Assembly (NCBI RefSeq): GCF_041053055.1
Contig: NZ_CP163443.1
Coordinates: forward strand, 6,431,001-6,495,000
Reading direction: 5' to 3'
Length of the DNA stretch: 64,000 bases
From: Streptomyces sp. R41
GTDB lineage: Bacteria; Actinomycetota; Actinomycetes; Streptomycetales; Streptomycetaceae
The notes below the pieces were generated by a model. It saw nothing but the letters and a program-made list of their open reading frames with translations, did no database searches and was not told the DNA's origin. Both the position numbers and the translations under genes were made by a program. Below, piece by piece: positions 9,009 to 18,121 of this stretch; positions within the stretch are counted from its first letter, which is position 1; each line of letters starts with the position of its first letter.

Positions 9009-10187
9009 TTACGCCGGTCGCACCACACTGTGGATGATCGACTCGCCGGCGTAGTAGACCGACTCCTCGCGGACGTACGCCCCCGGCTTCGGCGCGTGGA
9101 TCATCATGCCGTTGCCGATGTAGAGGCCGACGTGGCTGATGTCGTCGTAGAAGAAGATCAGGTCACCGGGCTGGGCGTCGGCGAGGGAGACCGTCGTGCC
9201 CGCGTTCACCTGGTCCCAGGTGGTGCGCGGGAGAGTGACGCCGGCGGCCTTCCAGGCTGCCTGGGTGAGACCCGAGCAGTCGTACGAGTCGGGACCTGTC
9301 GCACCCCAGACGTACGGCTTGCCGATCTGCTCACGAGCGAACGCGAGGGCCTTCGCCGCCTTCGTCGCATACGAGGAGTCCGTGGTCGTCGAGCCGGACG
9401 TGTCGCTCGTGGTGCCCGAGGAGTCGCTCGTGGTGTTCGACGACGCCTCCTGTTCGGCCGCCTTCTTCGCGGCCTCCGCGGCGGCCTGCTGCTGCGCCAG
9501 CTCCGCCGCCTTGCGCGCGGCCTCCTCCTGCTTCTTCTTCTCGATCGCCGCGAGCCGCGCCTTCTCCTCGGCGGTCAGCTTCGAGAGCAGTTCGCGCGCC
9601 TCGGTGAGCTTGCGCTGGACGTCGGCCTTGGACGTCTTGAGCGCGCTCTGCGAGGTGGTCAGCGTCTCCAGGCTCTTGGAGGCCTCCGCGCGCTTCTTGG
9701 TGGTGGCGGCCTGCTCGGTGATGTAGTCGTCGACTGCCGCCTTCTGGCGGGTGGTCAGACGGCTCATCAGCTGGGTCTGGTCGAAGTAGTCCTGCGGGTC
9801 GTCGGCGAGCAGGAGGGTCGCGGTGTCGGGGGCGGCGGCCCCGGTACGGTACTGCGCCGCCGCGAACGAACCGAGTTCCTCGCGCGCGGTGTTGAGCTTC
9901 TCGGTGCGCTTGGCGACGTCGTCGAGGAGGGTGTCGACCTGCTTGCGCTGCTTGGAGGTCTTCTCCTTGGCCGAGTTGTACTTCTCGGTGGCCGTCTCGG
10001 CTTGGTGGTAGAGGTCGTTGACCTTCTTCTCGACCTCTTCGAGGCTCGGCTTGGGTGCGGCCGAGGGCGCGGCGTTCGCCGTCTGGGAGAGCAGGGCGAC
10101 GGAGGTGAGAGCCGCCGTCGCGAGGGCGGGGGTCCGTATGCCTGCTACGCGCGTACCCGTAGGACGCCATTTGCGATGCGACGCCAA
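9009..10187 (-). CDS. secreted NlpC/P60 peptidoglycan endopeptidase (second paralogue)
   Basis: Protein of 392 residues from a TTG codon at 10187; GGAAGGAG sits at good spacing upstream and no ATG or GTG is placed better. Signal peptide ends near TANAAPS. Two coiled-coil stretches (KPSLEEVEKKVNDLYHQAET; KLTAEEKARLAAIEKKKQEE) and a Ser/Thr-rich linker precede the NlpC/P60 domain with catalytic Cys in SYDCSGLTQ, His in ISHVGLYIG and MIHAPKP. It is a RipA-like hydrolase acting on cell-wall stem peptides. The 5' leader carries a ydaO-type riboswitch, so expression should respond to cyclic-di-AMP. Confidence 0.93.
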   Translation of the reverse strand: MASHRKWRPTGTRVAGIRTPALATAALTSVALLSQTANAAPSAAPKPSLEEVEKKVNDLYHQAETATEKYNSAKEKTSKQRKQVDTLLDDVAKRTEKLNTAREELGSFAAAQYRTGAAAPDTATLLLADDPQDYFDQTQLMSRLTTRQKAAVDDYITEQAATTKKRAEASKSLETLTTSQSALKTSKADVQRKLTEARELLSKLTAEEKARLAAIEKKKQEEAARKAAELAQQQAAAEAAKKAAEQEASSNTTSDSSGTTSDTSGSTTTDSSYATKAAKALAFAREQIGKPYVWGATGPDSYDCSGLTQAAWKAAGVTLPRTTWDQVNAGTTVSLADAQPGDLIFFYDDISHVGLYIGNGMMIHAPKPGAYVREESVYYAGESIIHSVVRPA

Positions 10188-10208
10188 GAGAGGCGACTCC
10201 TTCCGTCA

Positions 10209-10345
10209 TCCGCCTACCGAGTTAGCTGTCGGGTTCGGGCGGGTGGATCCGGAAGGTTTGCCCTACGGTCCTTGCCTCATAGGGCAGTCGGACCGATTCA
10301 CCCCAAGGTCGGTTGGGTCCCCGGCTCCGGCTGCCGCAGGGGCGC
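10209..10345 (-). promoter_or_regulatory. ydaO: ydaO-type cyclic-di-AMP riboswitch
   Basis: On the minus strand the leader reads GGGGACCCAACCGACC, then TTGGGGTGAATCGG, a variable hairpin, and finally CCCGAACCCGACAGCTAACT followed by CGGTAGGCG. These are the conserved blocks I know from actinobacterial ydaO/yuaA elements, which bind cyclic-di-AMP and commonly precede cell-wall hydrolase genes (rpf, NlpC/P60). The element ends about 20 nt before the GGAAGGAG of the hydrolase gene, so translational or transcriptional control is possible. Boundaries are approximate. Confidence 0.85.
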
Positions 10346-10412
10346 ACCGGATTGAGCGGAGGCCGCACGGCCCGGCGTCGTTCGCCGGTGGGTGTCGAGC
10401 GGCCTGCCCGGC

Positions 10413-10442
10413 ACGCTAGCCAACGCGTGGGGCTTCTGTGAA
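10413..10442 (-). promoter_or_regulatory. candidate promoter of the riboswitch-NlpC/P60 transcript
   Basis: On the minus strand TTCACA (10442-10437), an 18-bp spacer and TAGCGT (10418-10413) form a plausible vegetative promoter about 70 bp before the first conserved riboswitch block. Motif-based only. Confidence 0.4.
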
Positions 10443-10623
10443 GTTTGATGTGCGATATGCCCGATACATTTTCGTGACCTTAGCCCTGGGCTTTACCCAA
10501 CGCGGTCAATCCGGAGGGATCTGTGGCGAGTTGTCCGGAGTGGCGACGTCCGCCCTGTTCCGGGCGCTACCTTCCAGCCAGCCACGGTCGGATGCCGTGG
10601 AGGTGGGCAAAGGGGGGTACGGC

Positions 10624-11706
10624 ATGAGGAAGCGCACAGCACTCGTCGTCGCCACGGGAGTCGCTCTCGCCGTCACCGGGGGCATCGCACCAGCGACCGC
10701 CACCGGCGGCCACGCCGGGGGAAAGCCGGTCGTCCGCGTGATCGCGACCGGTCTCGACAACCCGCGCCAGCTCTCGTACGACAACGGACATGTGTACGTC
10801 GCCGAGGCGGGCCGGGGCGGGAAGAAATGCATCGGCGCGGGGCCCGAGAGCGACGAGACGTGCATCGGCACCACGGCCGCCGTCACCAAGGTCTTCTGGG
10901 ACGGCGGCTCCTGGAAGCACTACCGGGTGGTGGACGGACTGCCCTCGGCGGCGGCCAAGGACGGCGGCTTCGCGACGGGCCTGGACGGCGTCTCGGCACT
11001 GAACGGCAGCGTCTGGGGCGTCGAGACCTGGGCCCCGCCCGAGGCCGGGGTCCCCACGGGCAAGCCCTGGAACGCCCTCGGCAAGCTCCTGTGCATCGCT
11101 CCCGGCAAGGCGACGATCGCCGCCGACATCTCCGCCGTCGAGCTCAAGTACAACCCGCACAAGACCGCCGTCGACTCCAACCCGTACGCCGTCCTCGCGC
11201 TCCCGGACGGCCGCAGGATCGTCGCCGACGCGGCCGGCAACGACCTGGTGGTCGTCTCGCCCCGGGGCAAGGCCCGCCCGTTCACCGTCTTCCCGGACCA
11301 TGACAAACACGAGTCCGTCCCGACCTCGCTGGCGCTCGGCCCCGACGGCAAGCTGTACGTCGGCGAGCTCAACGGCGAGGCCACGACGCCCACCGCCCGT
11401 GTCTGGAAGGTCGACCCGGCCACCGGGAAGATCCTCGGCTGGAAGAGCGGCTTCGGCTCGATCACCGGGATCGCCTTCAACCAGAGCGGCGACCTGTACG
11501 TCAGCCAGCTCTTCGCGGGCGCGGTGACCAAGGTCTCGCACGGGAAACGTACGAGCGTGCGGGTGCCGTTCCCGGCAGGCGTGGCCGTGGACCCGTACGA
11601 CGGGAAGGTGTACGTCTCGGCCTGGTCGATCGCCGATCGTGACGGGACGGTGCTGGAGGGCAAGAAGACGCCGGGCGGCCAGCTCTGGAAGATCCTCGGC
11701 TTCTGA
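10624..11706 (+). CDS. secreted ScyD/ScyE-family beta-propeller-like protein
   Basis: Protein of 360 residues. Signal peptide MRKRTALVV...GGIAPATATG. The mature part has repeated blade-like motifs (GLDNPRQLSYDNGHVYVAE, PDGKLYVGELNG, NQSGDLYVSQLFAG, PYDGKVYVSAW) as in the ScyD/ScyE family named after cyanobacterial scytonemin genes. In actinobacteria the role is unknown; a secreted propeller suggests binding or a hydrolase scaffold. ATG 10624 follows AAAGGGGGG. The stop codon lies at the edge of a 30-bp tandem repeat. The 170 bp upstream of the gene hold no element I recognise. Confidence 0.85.
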   Translation: MRKRTALVVATGVALAVTGGIAPATATGGHAGGKPVVRVIATGLDNPRQLSYDNGHVYVAEAGRGGKKCIGAGPESDETCIGTTAAVTKVFWDGGSWKHYRVVDGLPSAAAKDGGFATGLDGVSALNGSVWGVETWAPPEAGVPTGKPWNALGKLLCIAPGKATIAADISAVELKYNPHKTAVDSNPYAVLALPDGRRIVADAAGNDLVVVSPRGKARPFTVFPDHDKHESVPTSLALGPDGKLYVGELNGEATTPTARVWKVDPATGKILGWKSGFGSITGIAFNQSGDLYVSQLFAGAVTKVSHGKRTSVRVPFPAGVAVDPYDGKVYVSAWSIADRDGTVLEGKKTPGGQLWKILGF

Positions 11707-11820
11707 GCCGCTTCACGAGACCCGGTCAATGTCTGAGCCGCTTCACGGGCCGGGTCAAGGTCTGAGCCGCTTCACGAGATCCGGTCGCATTCCGATCCGC
11801 GTCACGAGATCCGGTCGAGT
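11702..11820. repeat. 30-bp tandem repeat (4 copies) upstream of pcrA
   Basis: Four consecutive units of 30, 29, 30 and 30 bp with the pattern TCTGAGCCGCTTCACGAG then CCGGTC; the last copy is more diverged. The first unit begins within the stop codon of the ScyD-like gene and the array ends 19 bp before the pcrA promoter. No open frame or hairpin is shared by all units. Confidence 0.85.
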
Positions 11821-11839
11821 TTTCAGGGTGGCGGCGGGC

Positions 11840-11861
11840 TGTCAGTGGGGCGGCCTAGACT
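11840..11861 (+). promoter_or_regulatory. RecA-independent DNA-damage promoter (PafBC type) of pcrA
   Basis: TGTCAGTG (11840-11847), exactly 8 bp, then TAGACT (11856-11861). This fits the actinobacterial consensus TTGTCRGTG-N8-TAnnnT, apart from C at the first T. The ATG lies 9 bp after the -10 hexamer, so the mRNA would be leaderless or nearly so. Confidence 0.8.
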
Positions 11862-11870
11862 CGGAGAGCG

Positions 11871-14363
11871 ATGAGCAGCCTCTTTGATGACAGCTTCCTG
11901 GCGGACCTCAAGCCCTCTCGGGCCCACGAGGAAGAGCCCCCGCCGCCGCCCGAGGACGATCACGTACCGGAGCCCGTTCCGGACGATCTGTTCGGCGGGA
12001 AGTTCGACGTGCCGCCGGACCGGGACGCGTACTACCGCGACGGCGCGCACCGGCCCGCCGTGGACCCGGCGGCACTGCTGGACGGGCTGAACGAGAATCA
12101 GCGCGCGGCCGTGGTGCACTCCGGCTCCCCGCTGCTCATCGTGGCCGGCGCGGGCTCCGGCAAGACCCGCGTGCTCACGCACCGGATCGCGTATCTGCTG
12201 GCCGAGCGGAGTGTCCATCCCGGCCAGATCCTCGCGATCACCTTCACGAACAAGGCCGCGGGCGAGATGAAGGAGCGCGTCGAGCACCTCGTCGGCCCGC
12301 GCGCGGGCGCGATGTGGGTGATGACCTTCCACAGCGCGTGTGTGCGGATTCTGCGCCGCGAGAGCAAGAAACTCGGCTTCACCTCCTCCTTCTCGATCTA
12401 CGACGCCGCCGACTCCAAGCGTCTGATGGCGCTCGTCTGCCGTGATCTCGACCTCGACCCCAAGCGCTTCCCGCCGAAGTCGTTCAGCGCCAAGATCTCG
12501 AATCTGAAGAACGAGCTGATCGACGAGGAGGACTTCGCGGCCCAGGCCACCGACGGTTTCGAGAAGACCCTCGCTCAGGCGTACGCGATGTATCAGTCGC
12601 GTCTGCGCGAGGCCAACGCGCTCGACTTCGACGACCTGATCATGACGACGGTCAACCTGCTGCGCGCCTTCCCGGACGTCGCCGAGCACTACCGCCGCCG
12701 CTTCCGCCACGTCATGGTCGACGAGTACCAGGACACCAACCACGCGCAGTACGCCCTGGTGCGGGAGCTCGTCGGCCCGGCGCGCGGTATCCGCGCCGAG
12801 GACGAGCCGCCCCGCGAGGACGACCTCGGCCCCGCCGAGCTGTGTGTCGTGGGTGACGCCGACCAGTCGATCTACGCCTTCCGCGGCGCGACCATCCGCA
12901 ACATCCTCCAGTTCGAGGAGGACTACACGGACGCGACGACGATCCTGCTCGAGCAGAACTACCGCTCCACGCAGACGATCCTGTCCGCCGCCAACGCGGT
13001 CATCGAGCGCAATGAATCCCGCCGTCCCAAGAACCTGTGGACCAACGCGGGCGCGGGTTCGAACATCACGGGCTATGTCGCCGACACCGAGCACGACGAG
13101 GCGCAGTTCGTCGCCGACGAGATAGACCGTCTCACCGACGAGGGGGAGGCCAAGGCGGGCGACGTCGCCGTCTTCTACCGTACGAACGCGCAGTCCCGTG
13201 TCTTCGAAGAGGTCTTCATCCGCGTCGGCCTGCCCTACAAGGTCGTCGGCGGCGTCCGCTTCTACGAGCGCAAGGAGGTCCGGGACGTCCTGGCGTACCT
13301 CAGGGTGCTGTCCAACCCGGAGGACTCGGTCCCGCTGCGCCGTATCCTCAACGTCCCCAAGCGCGGCATCGGCGAGCGCGCGGAAGCGATGATCGACGCG
13401 CTCTCGCAGCGCGAGAAGATCAGCTTCCCGCAGGCCCTGCGCCGCGTCGACGAGGCGTACGGGATGGCGGCGCGCTCGACGAACGCGGTCAAGCGGTTCA
13501 ACACGCTCATGGAAGACCTCCGCACGGTCGTCGAGTCGGGCGCGGGCCCGGCCACGGTCCTGGAGGCGGTCCTCGAACGCACCGGCTATCTCGCCGAGTT
13601 GCAGGCCTCCACCGACCCGCAGGACGAGACCCGTATCGAGAACCTCCAGGAACTCGCCGCCGTGGCCCTGGAGTTCGAGCAGGAGGCCGGTGAGGGCGAG
13701 GCCGCGGGCGGGCTCTCCGACTTCCTGGAGCGGGTCGCGCTCGTCGCCGACTCCGACCAGATCCCCGACGAGGAGGACGGCAACGGCGTCATCACGCTGA
13801 TGACGCTGCACACCGCCAAGGGCCTCGAATTCCCCGTGGTCTTCCTGACCGGCATGGAGGACGGCGTCTTCCCGCACATGCGCGCGCTGGGACAGGTGAA
13901 GGAGCTGGAGGAGGAGCGGCGCCTGGCGTACGTCGGCATCACGCGCGCGCGGGAGCGGCTGTATCTCACCCGGTCGTCCATGCGCAGCGCGTGGGGGCAG
14001 CCCTCGTACAACCCGCCGTCCCGCTTCCTGGAGGAGATCCCGGACGCGCACCTGGAGTGGAAGCGCACGGGCGCGACGGCTCCCGTGTCGTCGGGTCCGG
14101 TCTCGGGTGTCGCGGCGTCGCTGTCGTCCTCACGTTCGCGGTCCGCTGCCTCGGGTGCCTCCGGGTTCGCGACGCGCCGCGGTGTCTCCGAGAAGCCGGT
14201 GGTCTCGCTTGCGGTCGGGGACCGGGTCACGCACGACCAGTTCGGTCTCGGGACCGTCGTCGGTGTGAAGGGGACGGGTGCGAACGCGGAGGCGACGGTC
14301 GACTTCGGCGAGGCGAAGCCGAAGCGGCTGCTGCTGCGGTACGCACCGGTGGAGAAGCTGTAG
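11871..14363 (+). CDS. pcrA: ATP-dependent DNA helicase PcrA/UvrD
   Basis: Superfamily 1A helicase of 830 residues that unwinds DNA 3' to 5' in nucleotide-excision repair and replication restart. After an acidic, proline-rich N-terminus the Walker A is GAGSGKT (93-99), motif II VDEYQDTN, motif III GDADQSIYAFRGA, motif IV LEQNYRS, motif V TAKGLEFPVVFL and motif VI YVGITRARERLYL. A Ser-rich linker leads to the typical PcrA C-terminal tail (GDRVTHDQFGLGTVVGV), the RNA-polymerase-binding module. A helicase insertion near residue 305 (RAEDEPPREDDLGPAE) is usual in actinobacteria. Its promoter has the RecA-independent DNA-damage form. Confidence 0.97.
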   Translation: MSSLFDDSFLADLKPSRAHEEEPPPPPEDDHVPEPVPDDLFGGKFDVPPDRDAYYRDGAHRPAVDPAALLDGLNENQRAAVVHSGSPLLIVAGAGSGKTRVLTHRIAYLLAERSVHPGQILAITFTNKAAGEMKERVEHLVGPRAGAMWVMTFHSACVRILRRESKKLGFTSSFSIYDAADSKRLMALVCRDLDLDPKRFPPKSFSAKISNLKNELIDEEDFAAQATDGFEKTLAQAYAMYQSRLREANALDFDDLIMTTVNLLRAFPDVAEHYRRRFRHVMVDEYQDTNHAQYALVRELVGPARGIRAEDEPPREDDLGPAELCVVGDADQSIYAFRGATIRNILQFEEDYTDATTILLEQNYRSTQTILSAANAVIERNESRRPKNLWTNAGAGSNITGYVADTEHDEAQFVADEIDRLTDEGEAKAGDVAVFYRTNAQSRVFEEVFIRVGLPYKVVGGVRFYERKEVRDVLAYLRVLSNPEDSVPLRRILNVPKRGIGERAEAMIDALSQREKISFPQALRRVDEAYGMAARSTNAVKRFNTLMEDLRTVVESGAGPATVLEAVLERTGYLAELQASTDPQDETRIENLQELAAVALEFEQEAGEGEAAGGLSDFLERVALVADSDQIPDEEDGNGVITLMTLHTAKGLEFPVVFLTGMEDGVFPHMRALGQVKELEEERRLAYVGITRARERLYLTRSSMRSAWGQPSYNPPSRFLEEIPDAHLEWKRTGATAPVSSGPVSGVAASLSSSRSRSAASGASGFATRRGVSEKPVVSLAVGDRVTHDQFGLGTVVGVKGTGANAEATVDFGEAKPKRLLLRYAPVEKL

Positions 14364-14402
14364 CCGGTACGGGGGTGGTGGGGCCCGGCGGTCGATTACG
14401 TC

Positions 14403-15977
14403 TTACGTCGGGTCCAGGCCGTGGCTGCGCAGCCACGGCAGCGGGTCGATCGCCGAACCGCCGGCCGGGCGGACCTCGAAATGCAGATGCGGGCCGGTGG
14501 AGTTGCCGGAGTTCCCGGAGAACGCGATCGGGTCACCGGCCTTCACCGTCGTGCCCGAGGCGACCTTGTAGCTGGAGAGGTGGCAGTACCACGTCTCCGT
14601 GCCGTCCTTCGCGGTGACGATCGCCATGTTCCCGTACGCGCTGTTCCACTGCGTGCGGACGGTCCCGTCGGTCGCGGACATCACCGTCGTACCGTACGAG
14701 ACCGGGAAGTCGATGCCTGTGTGCACGGACATCCAGTTGATGCCGGCCTGGCCGAAGTAGGCGCTGAGCCCCTTCTGCGCCACCGGGAGCGCGAACTTCG
14801 GGCGCAGCCGCTCCTTGCGGGCCGCCTCCGCCGCCGCCTTCTGCCTCTCGGCTTCCTGCTGGGCCTTGAGGTCGATACGCTCCTGCGTCCGGCTGGCCCG
14901 GTCGGCGAAGTCGTCGGCGCCCGCGGACAGACTCTGGAGCTGGGTGTCCAGCTTGTTGTTGGCGGCGGACGGTTTCACCGAGGTCGCGTCCGCCGCGCTG
15001 GCCGTCGTGTCCTTGCTGTCGTCCCCGCCGATGGTGCCCACGGAGGCGGCGGCGATCCCGGCGACCCCCATCACACAGGCCGAGGGCACGGCGACGGTCA
15101 GCAGAGCGGAACGTTTCGCGGGGCTGCGGCGACGGGAGCGGGAGCCGGCCCGCGACGCGGCGCGGGGAGCCGGGATGATCTCTTCCATGTCGTCGAGCAG
15201 CGGCGTCTCGTGTTCTTCGCCGCTGTCGTCCGCCATCTCGAACTCGTCCTCGGCGGCCCCGGGGTGCTCGTACGAGGTCTGCTCGAAGGTGGCGGTCGCG
15301 TGTTCGTCGAAGGGCTCGGGCTGGTGCTCGTACGACTCGGGTTGTGCGTGCTGCTCTTCGTACGACTCCGGTTGCGGGTGCTGCTGCGCGTACGCGTCGG
15401 GCTGCGGGTGCTCGTACGCCTGGTACGTGTCATGGCCCGTGTCGTGGCCGGCGGTGGTGTTCCACTGCGTAGCGTCGTACGCGCCCGTTTCCTGGGCCGG
15501 GATGCTCCACTGCTGGGTCCCGTCGAGCGACTGCTCGGGCTGGAGCCAGCCGGTCGCGTCCCACTGGCCCGAGGCCTCGGGGCCAGGATGCTGCGCGGGG
15601 ATGTCGGCGAGCTGCTGGTAACCGGCCGCCCACGTGGTCGTCTCGTAGCTGCCGGTGTCGTACGCGGCCTGGTGCTGCACGGCGTACGGGTCGTAGTGCG
15701 GCGTCTGGTGGCTGCCGGTGTTCCACTGCGTGGCGTCGTACGAACCGGTGCTGTTGCCCGGCATGTCGCCGAAGAGGGGGTCGGTCTCGAAGCTCGCGGT
15801 CGCGTAGCTACCGGTACCGGTGGCGCCGGTGTCAAAACCGGTGGCGGCGTAGCCGTCGTACGTGGTGAAGTCGCCGTACTGGGCTTCCTGCCCGCCGTAC
15901 GACGCATAGAGCGCCGAGGCGGCATCGGAAGCCGGAGCCGGGGGAGTTGCAGTCCCCGACGGGTGACGGTCGTTCAC
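14403..15977 (-). CDS. M23 peptidase with long disordered cytoplasmic N-terminus
   Basis: Protein of 524 residues from GTG 15977. The first 280 or so residues are low complexity, rich in Tyr, Gln, Glu, His and Asp, with recurring YDATQWNT and PESYE elements. A basic patch (SRSRRRSPAKR) and one membrane helix (ALLTVAVPSACVMGVAGIAA) follow, so this region should be cytoplasmic and the rest extracellular. A short coiled coil precedes an M23 (LytM) domain with zinc ligands in VHTGIDF and HLHFEV, able to cut peptidoglycan cross-bridges. It may link a cytoplasmic partner to wall hydrolysis. It lies downstream of the lipase gene with 209 bp between and converges on pcrA. Confidence 0.9.
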   Translation of the reverse strand: MNDRHPSGTATPPAPASDAASALYASYGGQEAQYGDFTTYDGYAATGFDTGATGTGSYATASFETDPLFGDMPGNSTGSYDATQWNTGSHQTPHYDPYAVQHQAAYDTGSYETTTWAAGYQQLADIPAQHPGPEASGQWDATGWLQPEQSLDGTQQWSIPAQETGAYDATQWNTTAGHDTGHDTYQAYEHPQPDAYAQQHPQPESYEEQHAQPESYEHQPEPFDEHATATFEQTSYEHPGAAEDEFEMADDSGEEHETPLLDDMEEIIPAPRAASRAGSRSRRRSPAKRSALLTVAVPSACVMGVAGIAAASVGTIGGDDSKDTTASAADATSVKPSAANNKLDTQLQSLSAGADDFADRASRTQERIDLKAQQEAERQKAAAEAARKERLRPKFALPVAQKGLSAYFGQAGINWMSVHTGIDFPVSYGTTVMSATDGTVRTQWNSAYGNMAIVTAKDGTETWYCHLSSYKVASGTTVKAGDPIAFSGNSGNSTGPHLHFEVRPAGGSAIDPLPWLRSHGLDPT

Positions 15978-16186
15978 CAACTTCTCTTTCGCCTCGACAA
16001 CAGGGGCTGGCAGAGCAGTGCGGTGACTGTACCCGGCGGTACGCGGGCGCGACAATCTTCGGCAGGTTTCCCCCTCGCAGGAAACGGGCATTCGGCCGTG
16101 TTTCGGGGGAGTGTGGGCACGGCCTTGGCCTGGCGTTCGATGAATGTTCGAAGTCGTGGGGGTGTCGGGCGGCTGTGCGGGGGCTG

Positions 16187-17053
16187 TTACGCCACTGTCA
16201 GGCCGCCGGTCTGGGTGGCGACGCCGACTCCTGTCTCCTCGATGTCGAGGGCCTGCCGTATCCCTGCCGCCACGGCGGGGTGCACGGGCAGGGCCAGATG
16301 GCCGACGCCGCTCACGCGGACGTTCTGCGCGAGCAGGTCCGGGTGGTCGATGCAGGCCGTCTCCAGCGGGTCCATCAGATGGTCGAGATCGCTCCAGAAA
16401 CTGACGAAGTGCGTACGGCAGCCTGGTGCGGGCGTGCGCAGCTCCTCGATCACCTCGGAGCCGGGGCGCATCTGACGGACGATCGGGTGTGCGTTCATCA
16501 ACGGGGCCACGCGGGTGCCCGAGTGCGGGGTGCCGAGTGTGACCAGGGTGCGCACGTGGGTGTCGCCGCCGAGGCACTGCACGTAATAGCGCGCGATCAG
16601 ACCGCCGAGGCTGTGCCCGACGATGTCGACCCGGTCGTGGCCCGTGCGCTCGCAGATCTCCTCTATGTGCCGGCCGAGCAGCTCGGCGGCGGTGCGGATG
16701 TCGCACGTGAGCGGGGAGTAGTTGAGCGACTCTACGTGCTGCCTGCCGTGCTGCGCGAGGTTGCGGCGCAGCAGGAGGAAGACCGAGCGGTTGTCGATGA
16801 AGCCGTGCAGCAGGACGACCGGGGGCTTGGCCTCGGTGGGCAGCCGGGCGGCATCGGGTGAGGGAAGTGCGGGGGCGGTGCGGCGCTCCGGGGTGATGCC
16901 GGAGGGGTAGAGGAGGAGGTGCCCGGCGAGGATCGCGATCTCCAGGGCCGTCGCCTTCAGGAGAGCCACCGAGAGTCCTGCCAGTCTGCTCGGAATCGGA
17001 AACAGACGCTGACAGAGGGGGAGAAAGGGCAACGCTGCCCTGGTGACCTTCAT
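16187..17053 (-). CDS. alpha/beta-hydrolase lipase, membrane-anchored or secreted
   Basis: Protein of 288 residues. The N-terminus has an uncleaved-looking hydrophobic stretch (LSVALLKATALEIAILAGHL). The hydrolase core shows the oxyanion segment VVLLHGFIDNRS, the nucleophile elbow GHSLGG, an Asp in the region SFWSDLDHL and the catalytic His in VGHLALPVHP. This is the pattern of secreted triacylglycerol lipases/esterases common in Streptomyces. Substrate unproven. It precedes the M23 gene on the same strand. Confidence 0.9.
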   Translation of the reverse strand: MKVTRAALPFLPLCQRLFPIPSRLAGLSVALLKATALEIAILAGHLLLYPSGITPERRTAPALPSPDAARLPTEAKPPVVLLHGFIDNRSVFLLLRRNLAQHGRQHVESLNYSPLTCDIRTAAELLGRHIEEICERTGHDRVDIVGHSLGGLIARYYVQCLGGDTHVRTLVTLGTPHSGTRVAPLMNAHPIVRQMRPGSEVIEELRTPAPGCRTHFVSFWSDLDHLMDPLETACIDHPDLLAQNVRVSGVGHLALPVHPAVAAGIRQALDIEETGVGVATQTGGLTVA

Positions 17054-17323
17054 GGCCGACCTCCAGTCGGCACGCGGGAGGACCGCTCTGTCCCCCGTGT
17101 GCCCTCGTGGACAGCCGCGGTGGCGGTGACGGCGATGACCGACAGCGCGTGTGCGGCGCGTGATGCGCCGATTACGCTACGGGGTGCCCTGCCGAGGGGT
17201 GCGACGCAATTCCAGGCCGTGGGCGGTAGGGCCCGGCGGCGGCCCGGAGTCGTCTTCGTCGTCCCGTCGTCCTTGTGCTGGCGTGGCTCCCCGCTGTCGT
17301 GGCCTCGCCGATGTGCCCCACCG

Positions 17324-17641
17324 TCACGGTGTCCCGCTGACGTCGCGGTGGTGAGGCCACCTGATCGCGGCTCTCCTTGCGCAGGCTCCGGCCGTGGCCC
17401 GTGTGCCGCAGGTCCATGCGGCGCGTGTGCCGCGGGACGCGGAACGGTGCGCGGCGAACTTGTCCCACTGTGTGATTTCCCCCTCGGTCTCCACCGTGAA
17501 ACTGCCGGTTGCGGGATGCTGGCGATAACGTTCGTTCACTTCCCCGGCCGGTACGGCTCGGGGCGCCCGTGCCGCACGGCGCATCCGGTGCGGTGAGCAG
17601 CGGAATGTGCGATATGTGTCGTAGTCGTAGTCAAACGTCAT
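17324..17641 (-). CDS. possible small protein, doubtful
   Basis: An open frame of 105 residues begins MTFDYDYDTYRTFRCSPHRM and lies in the 643-bp spacer between the lipase and icmB genes. There is no clear ribosome site, third-position GC is lower than in neighbouring genes and the C-terminal third is basic and Cys-rich without a recognisable fold. The repeated GTAGTC pentad that encodes the YDYD start may instead be a regulatory repeat. I see nothing else in 17054-17696. Confidence 0.2.
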   Translation of the reverse strand: MTFDYDYDTYRTFRCSPHRMRRAARAPRAVPAGEVNERYRQHPATGSFTVETEGEITQWDKFAAHRSASRGTRAAWTCGTRATAGACARRAAIRWPHHRDVSGTP

Positions 17642-17696
17642 GTATCGGTATTCGGTAGTCGGTACAGGTTGATGTAGTCGGTTCATGGAGGCAGTG

Positions 17697-18113
<417 letters not shown>

Positions 18114-18121
18114 CGCGGGCC

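Noticed and set aside
8823..10355. 510-codon plus-strand frame starting in the 30-bp repeats
   Set aside because: It runs almost entirely antisense to the NlpC/P60 gene and its riboswitch; the product is a Gly/Leu/Arg-rich shadow with no domain.
11823..14051. 742-codon minus-strand frame
   Set aside because: Antisense to pcrA, whose helicase motifs are complete.
14421..16475. 684-codon plus-strand frame
   Set aside because: Antisense shadow of the M23 peptidase and lipase genes, caused by high GC codon bias.
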